DNA of 64,000 nucleotides, taken from positions 153,540,814 to 153,604,813 of the forward strand of contig NC_045438.1 of NCBI RefSeq assembly GCF_002776525.5, written 5' to 3'. A model generated the notes under the pieces. The model did no database searches and had not been told where the DNA came from. It was given only the letters and a program-made list of their open reading frames with translations. The position numbers and the translations under genes are program-made. This document shows, piece by piece, positions 1 through 11,002 of the stretch. Numbering within the stretch: position 1 is the first letter of the stretch; each line of letters begins with the position of its first letter. The stretch is from Piliocolobus tephrosceles. Taxonomy: Eukaryota; Chordata; Mammalia; Primates; Cercopithecidae.

Positions 1-288
1 TTTTTTGAGATGGAGTCTCACTCTGTTGCCCAGGCTGGAGTGCAGTGTCCGGATCTCAGCTCACTGCAAGCTCCGCCTCCCGGGTTTACGCCATTCTCCT
101 GCCTCAGCCTCCCGTGTAGCTGGGACTACAGGCGCCCGCCACCTCACCCGTCTAGTTGTTTGTATTTTTTGGTAGAGACGGGGTTTCACCGTGTTAGCCA
201 GGATGGTCTCGATCTCCTGACCTCGTGATCCGCCCGTCTCGGCCTCCCAAAGTGCTGGGATTACAGGCTGGAGTCACCGCGCCCGGCC
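1..288 (-). mobile_element. AluY, Old World monkey type, cut by window edge
   Basis: Opens in the poly-T tail and runs to the Alu head 'cgcgcccggcc'. It carries monkey-lineage bases such as 'tccggatctcagctcactg' and 'cacctcacccg'. The left TSD lies outside the window. Confidence 0.93.
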
Positions 289-523
289 GGTTCTGCTTGT
301 AACTTAGACTAGAGTCCTTGCAAATTAGGTCCAAGGTTTATCTGCAAGTAGGGCACCATGAGTTTTTGTCCTAAGATGAAGTTCTCTCTCAGGATTAGTT
401 CTCTCCCAGGGGCCTCTGCCAACTCTCCTGCAACTCACTTGCGGGGCTGCCTCCCAGCCCCTCCGGAGGGATTGAAGCCTAGGCAGTACCCAGGTGAAAT
501 GCAGGGTTACGTTCAAGCCACAG
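289..523. other. Unique sequence
   Basis: No repeat or gene recognised. Short open frames on both strands lack coding character and splice context. Confidence 0.5.
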
Positions 524-1416
524 TGTTACTGGAAAGGGGTCCTCATTCAGACCCCAAGAGAGGGTTCTTGGACCTCGCACAAGAAAGAATTCGGGGAGTA
601 TCCGTAGAGTAACGTGAAAGCAAGCTTATTAGGAACGTAAAGGAATAAAAGAATGGCTACTCCATTGGCAGAGCAGTGGCATGGGCTGCTCAACTGAGTA
701 CACGTCTAGTTATTTCTTAATTATATGCTAAACAAGGGGTGGATTATTCATGAGGTGTCCAGGAAAGGGGTGGGCAATTCCCGGAACTGAGGGTTCCTCC
801 CTTTTTCAGACCATATAGGATAATTTCCTGATGTTACCATGACATTTGTAAACTGTCATGGCGCTGGTGGGAGTGTGTTTTAACGTGCTAATACCTTATA
901 ATTAGCATATAATGAGCAGTGAGGATGACCACTGTTTTATCAGCAAGGCCTTTATGACCTATATCTTGTGTCGACCTCCTATCTCATCCTGTGACTAAGA
1001 ATGCCTAACTTCGGCTGGACGCAGTGGCTCATGCCTGTAATCCCAGCACTTTGGGAGGCTGAGGCGGGCAGATCACCTGAGGGCAGGAGTTGGAGACCAG
1101 CCTGGCTAACATGGTGAAACCTCGTCTCTACTAAAAATACAAAAATTAGTCAGGTATGGTGGCGGCCACCTATAATCCCAGCTACTCGGGAGGCTGAGGC
1201 AGGAGAATCACTTGAACCCGGGAGGCAGAGGTTGCAGTGAGCCGAGATCACGTCATTGCACTCCAGCCTGGGCAACAAGAGTGAGACTGTCTCAAAAAAA
1301 AAAAAAGAAAGAAAAAGAAAAAGAAAAAAAAGAATGCCTAATCTCCTGGGAATGCAGCCCAATAAGTCTCAGCCCCTATTCAACATGGAGTCACTCTGGT
1401 TCGAGCGCCTGTCACA
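524..1416 (-). mobile_element. ERV1-type solo LTR, copy 1, interrupted by an Alu
   Basis: It matches the LTR at 59479-60245 base for base over long stretches (the 'ggaaaggggtc' start, the 'atggctactcca' block, the 'tcatcctgtgactaagaa' block). On the minus strand the probable polyadenylation signal at 625-630 reads AATAAG, against AATAAA in copy 2. About 60 bp present in copy 2 is missing near 930. No internal viral genes flank it, so it is a solo LTR. I cannot name the subfamily; the ERV1 assignment is from memory of related LTRs. Confidence 0.7.
1013..1329 (+). mobile_element. Alu inside the LTR
   Basis: Full-length dimeric Alu with an A-rich tail, flanked by the TSD AAGAATGCCTAA at 997-1008 and 1330-1341. 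The LTR resumes directly after it. Confidence 0.95.
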
Positions 1417-1791
1417 ATGACGACTCTTTGTCAACCTTCTACACCACCCCCCAACTCACACAGGTCAACACAAATACTGTTAGCCAGTGGAAAAGACAGT
1501 TCTTTTAAGATGAAACCGGAGAGCTAATAAGCCTGGAGGTAGTGGTATCTCCAGGTAAAACTATGAGGGAGGATGCCACCATCTGGTTCACACAGTAGTT
1601 CATCACCCACCTGCCCCCTTCTTTCCTATTCTCTCTTCATGGACACAGCTCTGCCCATAGCTTGCCACGTTTGTTTTTCAAAGGTGTGTGTGTATAAGGG
1701 GTTTGGTTAACTGAGGACACTTGACTACTATGATAAACAGAATTCTGTCCTATTCTCCCCCACCCCTAGCCCCCATTCATAGGTTGAAGAT
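1417..1791. other. Unique sequence
   Basis: No gene or repeat recognised. It contains a short TG run (about 1684-1694). Confidence 0.45.
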
Positions 1792-2324
1792 TATAGGGGA
1801 GAAAAAATTTTCTCTACCCTCTTATAGTCAGGATCTCTGGGCCTGCAAATGAAACTGACAGAAGACATATTAACAGCAGAGGAAAGGTATATGCTCACAA
1901 AAGTAGATGGTTCTTTAAATGGTTAAAGTTAGAGGCTTATACATCTAACTTAGCAGGGGAAAGGGAGGGAGAGCAAAAGCTTTTATGTGAGGAACAAATA
2001 GGTTTCTTTAGGAAAGACAAATGGGTTTTTAGGAGAGCAAATGAGAGATAAAGTTTGTGATAATGTTTGTTTATACAGGTATGAGTGATCTTTCCGTCTC
2101 CTTCAGGACCATAAAACCCCTGGAGAAGGGATTGGGGGTAGCTTTTATTCGTGTTCTCCCTTCTGGGAGTAGACATGACCTGAAGAGGGGATTTACAGCA
2201 GCCGTATTTCCTAGAAGTTGCTGTTTTTAGTTCGATAAGGGAAGTTCTGAGAAGGCTTATTTCTGCATCTGTGGATTCTCAGTTGCCATATGCCAATGTG
2301 GCATATTATGGGGTAGCATATTCT
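1792..2324 (-). mobile_element. Old LTR, same family as 57457-58027
   Basis: Read on the minus strand its 3' end contains 'tgtcttctgtcagtttcatt' and 'agagggtagag' followed by 'tctcccctata', paralleling the end of the plus-strand LTR at 57.5-58.0 kb. The 5' limit is uncertain. Probably ERVL-like; subfamily not assigned. Confidence 0.5.
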
Positions 2325-2441
2325 GATCTCCTTCAATCTCTAACCCCCATTGTGATTGTATTTGGAGCCGGGGCCTATAAGGAGGTAATTAAGGTTAAAT
2401 GAAGTCACAAGGGTGGGGCTGTAATCTATTAGGAGTTGTAT
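2325..2441 (+). mobile_element. MLT1-like (ERVL-MaLR) LTR, 5' part
   Basis: 'taacccccattgtgattgta' followed by 'aggtaattaaggttaaatga' and 'gggtggggc' is the conserved 5' half of MLT1-type LTRs. An Alu interrupts it at 2442; little follows on the far side. Confidence 0.6.
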
Positions 2442-2742
2442 CCTTCTTTTTTCTTTTTTTTTTTTTTCTGAAACATAGTCTTGCTCTGTCGCCCAGGCTG
2501 GAGTGTAGTGATGCGATCTCAGGTCACTGTAACCTCTACCTCCCGGGTTCAAGTGATTCTCCTGCCTCAGCCTCCCCAGTAGCTGGGATTACAGGCTCCC
2601 GCCATCATGCCCGGCTAACTTTTGTATTTTTTGTAGAGACGGGGTTTCACCATGTTGGCCTGGAACTCCTGACCTCAAGTGATCCTCCCGCCTTGGACTC
2701 CCAAAGTGGTGAGATTACAGTGTGAGCCACTGCACCCAGCCC
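2442..2742 (-). mobile_element. Alu
   Basis: Poly-T tail, two Alu arms, ends 'tgcacccagcc'. A short deletion lies near the right arm ('ttggcctggaactcc'). Confidence 0.93.
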
Positions 2743-4271
2743 ACATTACAAAAAGGCCAACCCTGGTGAGGTACTACAATTTCTGTGCTGAGTCAAAAAA
2801 GGTAAGAGAATTTTGCAAATCACCTATGTGCTGCTAAAAGGTAAGAATTGCATCACGTGAAGTCTTACCCTCTGTTGGCCTTTCTGCTAGAAACCAGCAC
2901 GACGTTGTTCGGGGTAGAGTGTTACCTGCCAGTGAGTCTGAATCTGGGACTCTAGCCTTGGAACCTCCTGTTCTCCCAGCGGGCTCTGATAGAAGAGAGG
3001 GGCTCCAGGGACCCTAATCAGATGCATGAGATCATCTGGAAATGTTTAAAGTCCTAAGGACAGATAGAAACCATGTTGCTGATTGGTTCCTTATTTTGAG
3101 TTGGGCCTGCTTCATTGTTTAAGATTCCACTCTCATTTGTTGGGATTTTCTCTTCAGCATGGTAAAAAGCAAACTTATTCTGCCATATGAGAACAGGACC
3201 TTCTAAACTGGGCTTTGAAGTTTGCAGCTTTGTAACGAGTCAGCCATCTGAAAGCCTCTGCTTTCCAGCCGGCTCCAACCAACCCACAGCTACTGATTAG
3301 CATATCAAAGAGTGGGCATGTCCTGATGGCTCCAGTAGTGGCACTAGCTCACCGGTTTTTGGTGGCCCATGTTTCGGACAGAAGGAGATCTGCCCTGCGC
3401 CTTGATGCTGGGTGGTTACCATTTCACCTTTCATTCCATTTCCTCTCCTCTTCCGGCTGTGTGCTTAAAAACACATACCACACACATACATACAAAACCC
3501 AGCCCTCGTTTTGAATGATAAAAAGGAATCAGAAATGAGGAACAAGGAAAGGAAACGAAAGGAAGGCTTTTAAAGAGGGCTAAACCCTATCTTCCTCTCT
3601 CATCCCTCCCTAAAATCCAAACAACTCCCACAGATAAATACACTAAGTATTCTAAAGTTATTTTAGTGTCTTGGTTTTGACTAATTGCTGGGTTAGAAAG
3701 GAACCTTCAAAAAGGTTGGCGGAAGCAATTTAGAGTAAATTTTACCATTGCCCTGGGGTGCTGATCCAAAATAATCGCAACCCTTAATAGCCAAGCTGAG
3801 CTGGAGACTGCCTGGTTATTTTTATCCTAACGAGAGACTCTGGCACTGCCAAGGAAATTGTCTCTCTGGGAGAGTACTGCTTCTGTGACTTGACCAGCAG
3901 CAGTAATAAGGTTTTGGGGCCCCCAAACGGGTGTGTAGAAACAGGTGACCTTGAATACAGATGAGGGGAAAGGAGAGAAAATGGACAGAAACCAAAGACT
4001 CCCAAGATAACACATCATGGAAATAAACAAAAGTCTACAGAAATTAAATGAGGGATAAAAGACAGAAAGACTCCTCTAATGAACTGATTTTGAAAGAAAA
4101 TCATTTGAATTATTTTCATGTTAAAAGTATAAACAAGGTAGACCTGTCTTCTTGAAAACTGAATTATTTGACTTTTATTTTTAAATCCCTAGTATATGTA
4201 AGGGAGAGGATAGCAATACATTAATTTCTCCCCAAAGTTTCAGCTGTTTATTGAGTTAAAAAAATATCAGA
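2743..4271. other. Unique, repeat-poor stretch
   Basis: About 1.5 kb without a recognised repeat apart from CA-like words near 3478-3494. Overlapping open frames at 3784-4030 are in three frames at once and have no splice support, so I see no gene. Confidence 0.5.
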
Positions 4272-4514
4272 GCCGGGCGTGGTGGCTCACGCCTATAATT
4301 CCAGCACTTTGGGAGGCCAAAGTGGGTGGATCACCTGAGGTCAGGAGTTCAAGACTAGCCTGGCCAACATCTGGGCGATGTGGTGGATGCCTGTAGTCCT
4401 AGTTACTCAGGAGGCTGAGGCAGGAGAATGGCGTAAGCCCGGGAGGCGGAGCTTGCAGTGAGCCGAGATCGCGCCACTGTACTCCAGCCTGGGAGACAGG
4501 GCGAGACTCCGTCT

Positions 4515-4556
<42 letters not shown>
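4272..4556 (+). mobile_element. Alu with long pure A tail and internal deletion
   Basis: Begins gccgggcgtgg. About 60 bp of the centre is missing ('ggccaacatctgggcg'). The tail is an uninterrupted run of about 40 A, unusually long for a diverged copy. Confidence 0.93.
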
Positions 4557-4559
<3 letters not shown>

Positions 4560-4603
4560 GAAAGGAATTGCATCAACATAGTTGATTTTTTTCCTCTGTT
4601 TTT

Positions 4604-4729
4604 CTTTTTAGAGATGGGGAGTCTTGCTATGTTGCCCAGGCTGGACTCATACTCCTGAGCTTAAGCTATCCTCCTGCCTCAGCCTCCAGAGTAGCTGGGA
4701 CTACAGGCTGGAGCCACCATGCCTGGCTT
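4604..4729 (-). mobile_element. Alu monomer (FLAM-like)
   Basis: A single arm only, from 'ttttagagatgggg' to 'ccatgcctggctt'. Confidence 0.8.
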
Positions 4730-5084
4730 AATTAGTCAACATAGTAACAGTAGAAATATTTGGGTAGATTATGGATTATTTTATCTTGTTTTTTATACTT
4801 TTTTGGGTGTTTTTCAAATTTTTTTTTTACAATAGGGATGTATCCATTTTATATAAAAAAGTAGCCTGCTATTAATAAAGATCATGGATTACATTTAGAA
4901 CTGGATGGGGGGATGGCTGTCTTCCGCTGTTACATAAATTATGGACACCATAGAATTTAAGGTAGAAAGAACTTTGGCTGATTATTTCCCTCTCTCAATT
5001 CAAAGGTGAGAGAACTGAGGAACCACTGAGGACCTTGGTTAAATCCAGGGTCACATCACTAGCTGTCAAAGGATCATGGTCTAG
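4730..5084. other. AT-rich unique sequence
   Basis: No gene seen. The stretch around 4980-5060 vaguely resembles MIR or L2 but is too diverged to call. Confidence 0.4.
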
Positions 5085-5325
5085 TGCTCAGTAGCCAACA
5101 GACACACTATGGAGCATTTGAAACGCGCCTGCTCCTAACCGACATGTGATGCAAATGTAAACTATACGTTGCATTTTGAAGAATCTTTTGCTCCATGTAT
5201 GAGAAAATGTAAAATATCTCAGTAATTTCCACATTGATTACATGTTGAAATGATAGTATTTTGATATGCTGTTGCTCTTCATTCATTTTAGTGTGGCTAC
5301 TAGAATATTTAAAATCACATATAGG

Positions 5326-5632
5326 GGCTGGGCACCGTGGCTCACGTCTGTAATCCCAGCACTTTGGGAGGCTGAGGAAGGAGGATCACCTGAGATCAGG
5401 AGTTCGAGATAAGCTTGGCCAACATGGTGAAACCCCGTTTCTACTAAAAATACAAAAATTAGCCAGGCATGGTGGCACGGGTCTGTAATCCCAGCTACCC
5501 AGGAGGCTGAGGCAGAAAATTGCTTGAACCTGGGAGGTGGAGGTTGCACTGAGCCGAGATTGCAACATTGCACTCCAGCCTGGGCAACAAGAGTGAAACT
5601 TTGTCTCAAAAAACAAACGAAACAAGAAAACA
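5326..5632 (+). mobile_element. Alu
   Basis: Starts ggctgggcaccgtgg; tail 'aaaaaacaaacgaaac'. Joined head-to-tail to the next Alu. Confidence 0.95.
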
Positions 5633-5936
5633 GGCTGGGCGAGGTGGCTCACGCTTGTAATCCCATTACTTTGGGAGGCTGAGGTGGGTGGATCACCTGA
5701 GGTCAGGAGTTTGAGACTAGCCTGGCCAACATGATAAAACCCCGTCTCTACTAAAAATATATAAAAACTATCCGGGCGTGGTGACAGGCACCTGTAATCC
5801 CAGCTACTTGGGAGGCTGAGGCAGGAGAATTGCTTGAACCCAGGAGACGGAGGTTGCAGTGAGCCGACATGGTGCCACTGCACTCCAGCCTCGGCAACAG
5901 AGTGAGACTCTGTCTCAAAAAAAAAAAAAAAAAAAA
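5633..5936 (+). mobile_element. Alu
   Basis: Starts ggctgggcgaggtgg directly at the tail of the previous Alu; ends in about 18 A. Confidence 0.95.
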
Positions 5937-5953
5937 CAAGGGCTCTCATTCTA

Positions 5954-6027
5954 TAAGGCTGGTGCTTAAGTGTTTTTGCACCATTACATTTCAAGGTAAA
6001 ATCACAATTTCTTTTGCACCAAACTAA
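5954..6027. mobile_element. MADE1 mariner MITE
   Basis: A 74-bp element with inverted ends: left 'taaggctggtgc', right 'tttgcaccaaactaa', with centre 'tttttgcaccattac'. This is the MADE1 pattern (about 80 bp). It is flanked by TA and lies in the end of the hAT element. Confidence 0.8.
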
Positions 6028-6050
6028 TATTTCTTTTGGACAACACTGGT

Positions 6051-6436
6051 GTAGAATACGGATCTGGATTCTCCGTCCAGTATTCCCTTCATACACTGCT
6101 TTGAAATATAGAATGTCAAAAGGTAAGGAAAAATTTGCTTCCCCTTTTCTAGAATTAGGTAGTTAACCACAGTTCATATTATTATTGATTTGATAGTTTC
6201 TTGTTCTGTTGAAGATGTGTAGTTTGTATCTGCTACAGCTAATAGAGATTTGTTTATTGCATAATCACACATAGATTTTCATGTCTAAGGTGTTTCCTTG
6301 CAGTTATTTTTGGCTGTTAGGCATCATTACCACTAGCGATCAAGCAGTTTTCCTTGTCTCCCCCTCAAAAAGACTCAGAACAATGACAAAAGCCATGGAC
6401 TCTAAAATCAAATTTTGAGAAGTGCCAGAAATTACT
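6051..6436. other. Unique sequence
   Basis: Nothing recognised. Confidence 0.45.
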
Positions 6437-6754
6437 TTTTTTTTTTTTTTTTGAGATGGAGTCTTGCTCTGTCATCCAGGCTGGAGTGCAGTGGCACGAT
6501 CTTGGCTCACTGCAAGTTCCGTCTCCTGGGCTCACGCCATTCTCCTGCCTCGACCTCCCAAGTAGCTGGGACTACAGGTGCCCACCACCACGCCCGGCTA
6601 ATTTTTTTGTATTTTTAGTGGAGACGGGGTTTCACCGTGTTAGCCAGGATGGTCTCGATCTCCTGACCTCGTGATCTGCCCGCCTCGGCCTCCCAAAGTT
6701 CTGGGACTCACAGGTAAGTTCTGGACTCACAGGTGTGAGTCACTGTGCTTGGCC
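6437..6754 (-). mobile_element. Alu with internal duplication creating a perfect splice donor
   Basis: Normal antisense Alu up to 6700. The segment 'ttctgggactcacaggtaag' (6699-6718) is then repeated in slightly changed form. The duplication produces CAG|GTAAGT at 6711-6719 on the plus strand. Confidence 0.93.
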
Positions 6755-7064
6755 TTTTTTTTTTTTTTAAGACGGAGTCTCGCTCTGTTGCCCAGGCTGG
6801 AGTGCAGTGGCCTGATCTTGGCTCATTGCAACCTTTGCCTCCTGGGTTCAAGCATTTCTACTGTCTCAACCTTCCGAGTAGCTGGTACTACAGGCACCCA
6901 CCACCAAGCTGGACTAATTTTTTTTTTTTTTTTTTTGTATTTTTAGTAGAGACGGGGTTTCACCATGTTGGTCAGGCTTGTCTTGAACTCCTGACCTCAG
7001 GTGATCTGCCCACCTCGGCCTTCCAAAGTGCTGGGATTACAGGTGTGAGCCACCATGCCTGGCC
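6755..7064 (-). mobile_element. Alu
   Basis: Follows the previous Alu directly. Its mid-element T run has expanded to about 18 T at 6919-6936. Confidence 0.94.
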
Positions 7065-7360
7065 TGTCTCTCTTATTTTTTGCCATACTCCATGTGCCTA
7101 GAACAGTGCCTGGTTCATCAGTTGGTATCTGCTATCGGTTTTGTAAATGCATGGATATAGTGCTACCTTTTAACAAGTACAGGAGGCACAGAGAAAGGAC
7201 TGTCTCAGGGCTGTTGTTTTGGGAGCAAAGGGAGACTGGGTGGGCTGCTGGGGTCCCAGCAATCAGCTCTGGGACATTAGGTGATAGATGCCAAGTACTT
7301 CCCAAGTTGGTGGCACACTGTATCCAGAGTTGTTAACCTGAGCTTTGAGTTGGCTTGGTG
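7065..7360. other. Unique sequence with MIR-like word
   Basis: 'ctagaacagtgcctgg' near 7097 resembles the end of MIR/L2; the rest is unassigned. Confidence 0.4.
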
Positions 7361-7739
7361 TCTTAGTCCATTTATGCTACTATATCAAAATACTAAGGCC
7401 AGGTACTTTGTAAACAATAGAAATGTATTTCTTTCAGTTCTAGAGGTTGGGAAGTCCAAGATTGAGGCACCAACACTTGGTGTCTGGTGAGGGCTGGTCT
7501 CTGCCTTCAGGGTGGCCCCTTGTTGCTGCATCCTCCAAAGGGAATGGACGCTGTTCCCATCAGCCCTTTCAGAGAGTCACTGATCCCATTCATGAAGGCA
7601 GAGAGGGAATATTCCATACAGTATTCCATCGTATGGAATCACCTCCTAAAGGCTCCACTTTTTAATATCGTGCATTGCAGATTTAAGTTTCAACAGAAAT
7701 TTTGGAGGGGACACAAACATTCAAACCATAGTGGGTGGT
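7361..7739 (-). mobile_element. MaLR-type LTR (MST/MLT1-like)
   Basis: 'cttagtccatttatgctact' at one end and 'ggggacacaaacattcaaac' plus 'catagtggg' at the other are the reverse-complemented termini typical of MaLR LTRs. No Alu interrupts it. Confidence 0.6.
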
Positions 7740-7990
7740 GATCTGGCCTGATTCACAGGGTTGAAAAGGGAGGAGAGAGGCAAAGAAAATTAATTGAGAT
7801 CTTATCCTCCCTTTCTACCCATATCAATATGCTTTGGATGCTAGAAGTCTCTTTAATGTTTGTGATAATTCCCAAGCCATTCAGAAGAAGAGGGTAAAGA
7901 ACATTACATTTACTGAGCATCTATTGTGTGTCAGGCATTTGTACTCACTATCATTTAATTCTCACAGAGACTAAATAAGGTAGCCATTTA
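7740..7990. other. Unique sequence
   Basis: Nothing recognised beyond weak MIR-like similarity around 7905-7985 ('tactgagcatctattgtgtg'). Confidence 0.4.
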
Positions 7991-8037
7991 AAAAATGTAG
8001 TAAGAAGCAACATGAAATTTACCATCTTAACTATTTC

Positions 8038-8647
8038 TTTTTCTTTTTTTTCGAGACAGAGTCTCACTCTGTCACTCAGGCTGGAGTGTAATGGGACCAT
8101 GTTGGCTCACTGCAACGTGCATCTCCTGGGTTCAAGCAATTCTCCGGCCTCAGCCTCCTGAGTAGCTGGGATTACAGGCACCCACTACCACACCGGCTAA
8201 CTTTTTTTTTTTTTTTTTTTTTTTGAGGCAGAGTCTCGCTCTGTCGCCCGGACTGGAGTGCAGTGGCCGGATCTCAGCTCACTGCAAGCTCCGCCTCCCA
8301 GGTTTAGGCCATTCTCCTGCCTCAGCCTCCTGAGTAGCTGGGACTACAGGCGCCTGCCACCTCGCCCAGCTAGTTTTTGTATTTTTAGTAGAGATGGGGT
8401 TTCACCGTGTTAGCCAGGATGGTCTCGATCTCCTGACCTCATGATCCACCCGTCTCGGCCTCCCAAAGTGCTGGGATTACAGGCTTGAGCCACCGCGCCC
8501 GGCCCGGCTAACTTTTAAAATAGTTTTAGTAGAGACGGGCTTTCACCATGTTGGCCAGGCTGGTCTCGAACTCCTGACCTCAGGTGATCCACCCACCTTG
8601 GCCTCCCAAAGTACTGGTTTTACAGGCATGAGCCACCATGCCCGGCC
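8038..8647 (-). mobile_element. Alu (outer, split)
   Basis: Outer parts 8038-8205 and 8505-8647. Flanked by the near-identical L1 words 'catcttaactatttct' and 'catcttaaccatttct'. Split by the AluY at 8206-8504. Confidence 0.92.
8206..8504 (-). mobile_element. AluY, Old World monkey type, nested in an Alu
   Basis: Inserted in the older Alu with TSD CCGGCTAACTTTT (8193-8205, repeated from 8504). It carries 'cacctcgcccagctagttt' and 'aggcttgagccaccgcgcc'. Confidence 0.94.
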
Positions 8648-8756
8648 TACTCATCTTAACCATTTCTAACTGTACAGTTCAGTAGTATTAAGTATATTCA
8701 CATTATAGCGAAAAAGATCTACGGGACTTTTTCATCTTCCCAAAATGAAACTCGTT

Positions 8757-9095
8757 TTGTTTTTTTTAACTTGTATTTTAGGTTCGGGGGTACATAGGCA
8801 GTTTGTTATATAGGGAAACTCACGTCATGGGTGTTTGTTGTACAGATTATTTCATCATCCGGGTACTAGTCCTCATAGTTTTGTTTTAAATTTTTTTTCT
8901 GCTCCTCTGCCTCCTCCCACTCACCACCCTCAAGTAGACTCTAGTTTCTGTTGTACCTTTCTTTGCATTCATGAGTTTTCATAATTTAGCTCCCACTTAC
9001 AAATGAGAATGTGTGATATTTGGTTGTCTGTTCCTATATTAGTTTGCAAAGAATAATAGCCTCCAACTTTACCTATGTTCCCGCAGAAGACACTA
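8757..9095 (-). mobile_element. Primate L1 3' end, 5'-truncated
   Basis: 'gtacataggcagtttgttat', 'agattatttcatcatccggg' and 'atttagctcccacttacaaa' are the 3' UTR and ORF2 end of L1P in reverse. It lies inside the older L1, so it is a later insertion. Confidence 0.75.
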
Positions 9096-9443
9096 TCTTG
9101 TACTTTTCTCTGGCCGCACTCTTCCATTGAATAACTCTCCATTGGCTCCTCCCCCGGTTCCTGACAGCCACCATTCTACTTTCTCTCACTATAAATTTAA
9201 CTACCCTAGGGACCTCATGTAAGTGAAATCGTACAGTATTTGTCCTCAAAGTTTATTCATGTTGGAGCGTGTGACAGGATTTCCTTCCTTTTTGAAGGCA
9301 GAATAATATTCAATGGTATGGATAGAGTGCATTTTGTTATCTATTCAGCCACCAGTGGACACTGGGGTTGTTTCCGTCTGTTGGCTGTTGTTAATGCTGC
9401 TGTTATGAACATAAATGACCTCTCTGAGACCCTACTTTCAATT

Positions 9444-9752
9444 CTTCTTCTTCTTCTTTTTTTTTTTTTTTGATACAGAGTCTTGCTCTCTCGTCCAGGC
9501 TGGAGTGCAGTGGTGCGATCTCAGCTCACTGCAACCTCCGCTTCCCAGGTTCAAGTAATTCTCCTGCCTCAGCCTCCCAAGTAGCTGGGATTACAGGTGC
9601 CCCAGCACCATGCCCGGCGAATTTTTGTATTTTTAGTAGAGACAGGGTTTCACCATGTTGGCCAGGCCGGTCTTGAACTCCTGACCTTGTGATTCACCTG
9701 CCTCGGCCTCCCAAAGTGCTGGGATTACAGGTGTGAACCATCACACCCGGCC
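9444..9752 (-). mobile_element. Alu
   Basis: Tail (CTT)n plus T run; ends 'cacacccggcc'. Flanking words 'tcaattc' on both sides come from the L1 target. Confidence 0.94.
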
Positions 9753-9759
9753 TCAATTC

Positions 9760-10058
9760 CTTTTTTTTTTCTTTTGAGACAGAGTCTCACTCTGTGGTCC
9801 AGGCTGGAGTGCAGTGCTGCGATCTTGGCTTACTGACAGCTCTGCCTCCTGGGTTCACACCATTCTCCTGCCTCAGCCTTCTGAGTAGCTGGGACTACAG
9901 GCATCCACCACCACGCCCAGCTAATTTTTTTTGTATTTTTAGAAGAGACGGGGTTTCACCATGTTAGTCAGGATGGTCTTGATCTCCTGACCTTGTGATC
10001 CTCCCGCCCCAGCCTCCCAAAGTGCTGGGATTATAAGCGTGAGCCACCATGCCCGGCC
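9760..10058 (-). mobile_element. Alu
   Basis: Inserted 7 bp from its neighbour in the same L1 word; right flank 'aattcttttgg' continues the L1. Confidence 0.94.
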
Positions 10059-10104
10059 AATTCTTTTGGATATATAACCAGAAGTGGAATTGGTGGAGTA
10101 GGCA

Positions 10105-11002
10105 GGCATTTCTATTTCCACTTCATGAATGAAGAAACAGTGGTCTAGGGAACTCCTGTAACATGCCCGCGGTCTGCAGAAAGCTGCAGAGTGAAAGCTT
10201 ACTCTTGACTCTTTTCTTTGCCCATTTCCACCCCATTCTGAGGTCACAGCCTTAGCTGCATCCTTTAAGGGTACACCTAGGTTTAACTTGGAAAGTTGGG
10301 GATTACATTTACGCATACTCGTGGCAGCAGCTGATTTTGTGGTTTACATAATTGGAAATGGGAGAAGGTTTAGAACTCTGTTTTGTCCCAGGCTCAAGTT
10401 GCATTAAGTGGTTGACAACCATAAATTGGCTGAATTCTTTTCTGGACTCCAGATTCCAACATTGTTCTGCATTTTGTTTTAGTTTTCTGTTAATTAAGTC
10501 TTAACAGAAGTCTGGGGTGTATTGTTTTGGAATTAGCTGACCAAGGACCCATTTATAGTGTTTTAACCTTGGGCACCTCAATAGTCAAAAGTAATTTTAT
10601 GTTTTTTCAAAAGCTATTTTAACCTGAACTGTTCAACTATTCTGTTTAACTGTGAAGTTCTAATTTATGCCAATTATCATATTGCCAAATAGTTTTATAT
10701 TCATATTAAAATTTCAAGTAGAATTTGGTGAGTCTAATTTTTGTAGTGGCTCTGAGATTAAGATGTGTGAGGAGAAAAAACGTGATTTTATCTGTTTCCT
10801 TTCTAATCCTAATTGTTCTGTACTGTCCCTGGGTTGCCATGTGGAATGTGTGGTGTTCATGGGGGAGGAAGCTGTGTGTGAAAGGAGAAGTCATGAGGAA
10901 GAGAAAGGAGGAAGGGTAGGGAAGGTAAAGAAGGTCTGTAGAATGATTTTACATTTGATGAGATTGTCGAGGTGATTTCAGACCTTTGTTTTGTTTTAAT
11001 TT
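10105..11002. other. Unique sequence
   Basis: About 0.9 kb, AT-rich, no recognised repeat or exon. Short overlapping frames at 10667-10975 are not supported. Confidence 0.5.

Larger units (their letters stand above)
5085..6050 (-). mobile_element. hAT-type non-autonomous DNA transposon, interrupted three times
   Basis: 'gtgctcagtagccaacag', 'gattacatgttgaaatgata' and 'tgtggctactagaa' followed by the terminus 'ttggacaacactg' match, in order, a dispersed hAT element whose ends read cagtgctgtccaata. Two Alus (5326-5936) and a MADE1 (5954-6027) split its 5' end. I recognise the consensus but not its exact name. Confidence 0.65.
7991..10104 (-). mobile_element. Old L1 (L1M) 3' part, repeatedly interrupted
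   Basis: Pieces at 7991-8037, 8648-8756, 9096-9443, 9753-9759 and 10059-10104 join in order into one L1 tail on the minus strand ('gaaatttaccatcttaacta', 'gtgacaggatttccttcc', 'tttggatatataaccagaag'). The insertions are an Alu-in-Alu, a younger L1 fragment and two Alus. No reading frame survives. Confidence 0.8.

Noticed and set aside
1792..2324. Possible viral coding remnants near the LTRs
   Set aside because: No gag, pol or env-like frames were seen beside any LTR; all appear to be solo LTRs.
5386..6096. 236-codon open frame on the minus strand
   Set aside because: It runs through two Alus and a MADE1; the peptide is the usual antisense-Alu translation with no unique domain.
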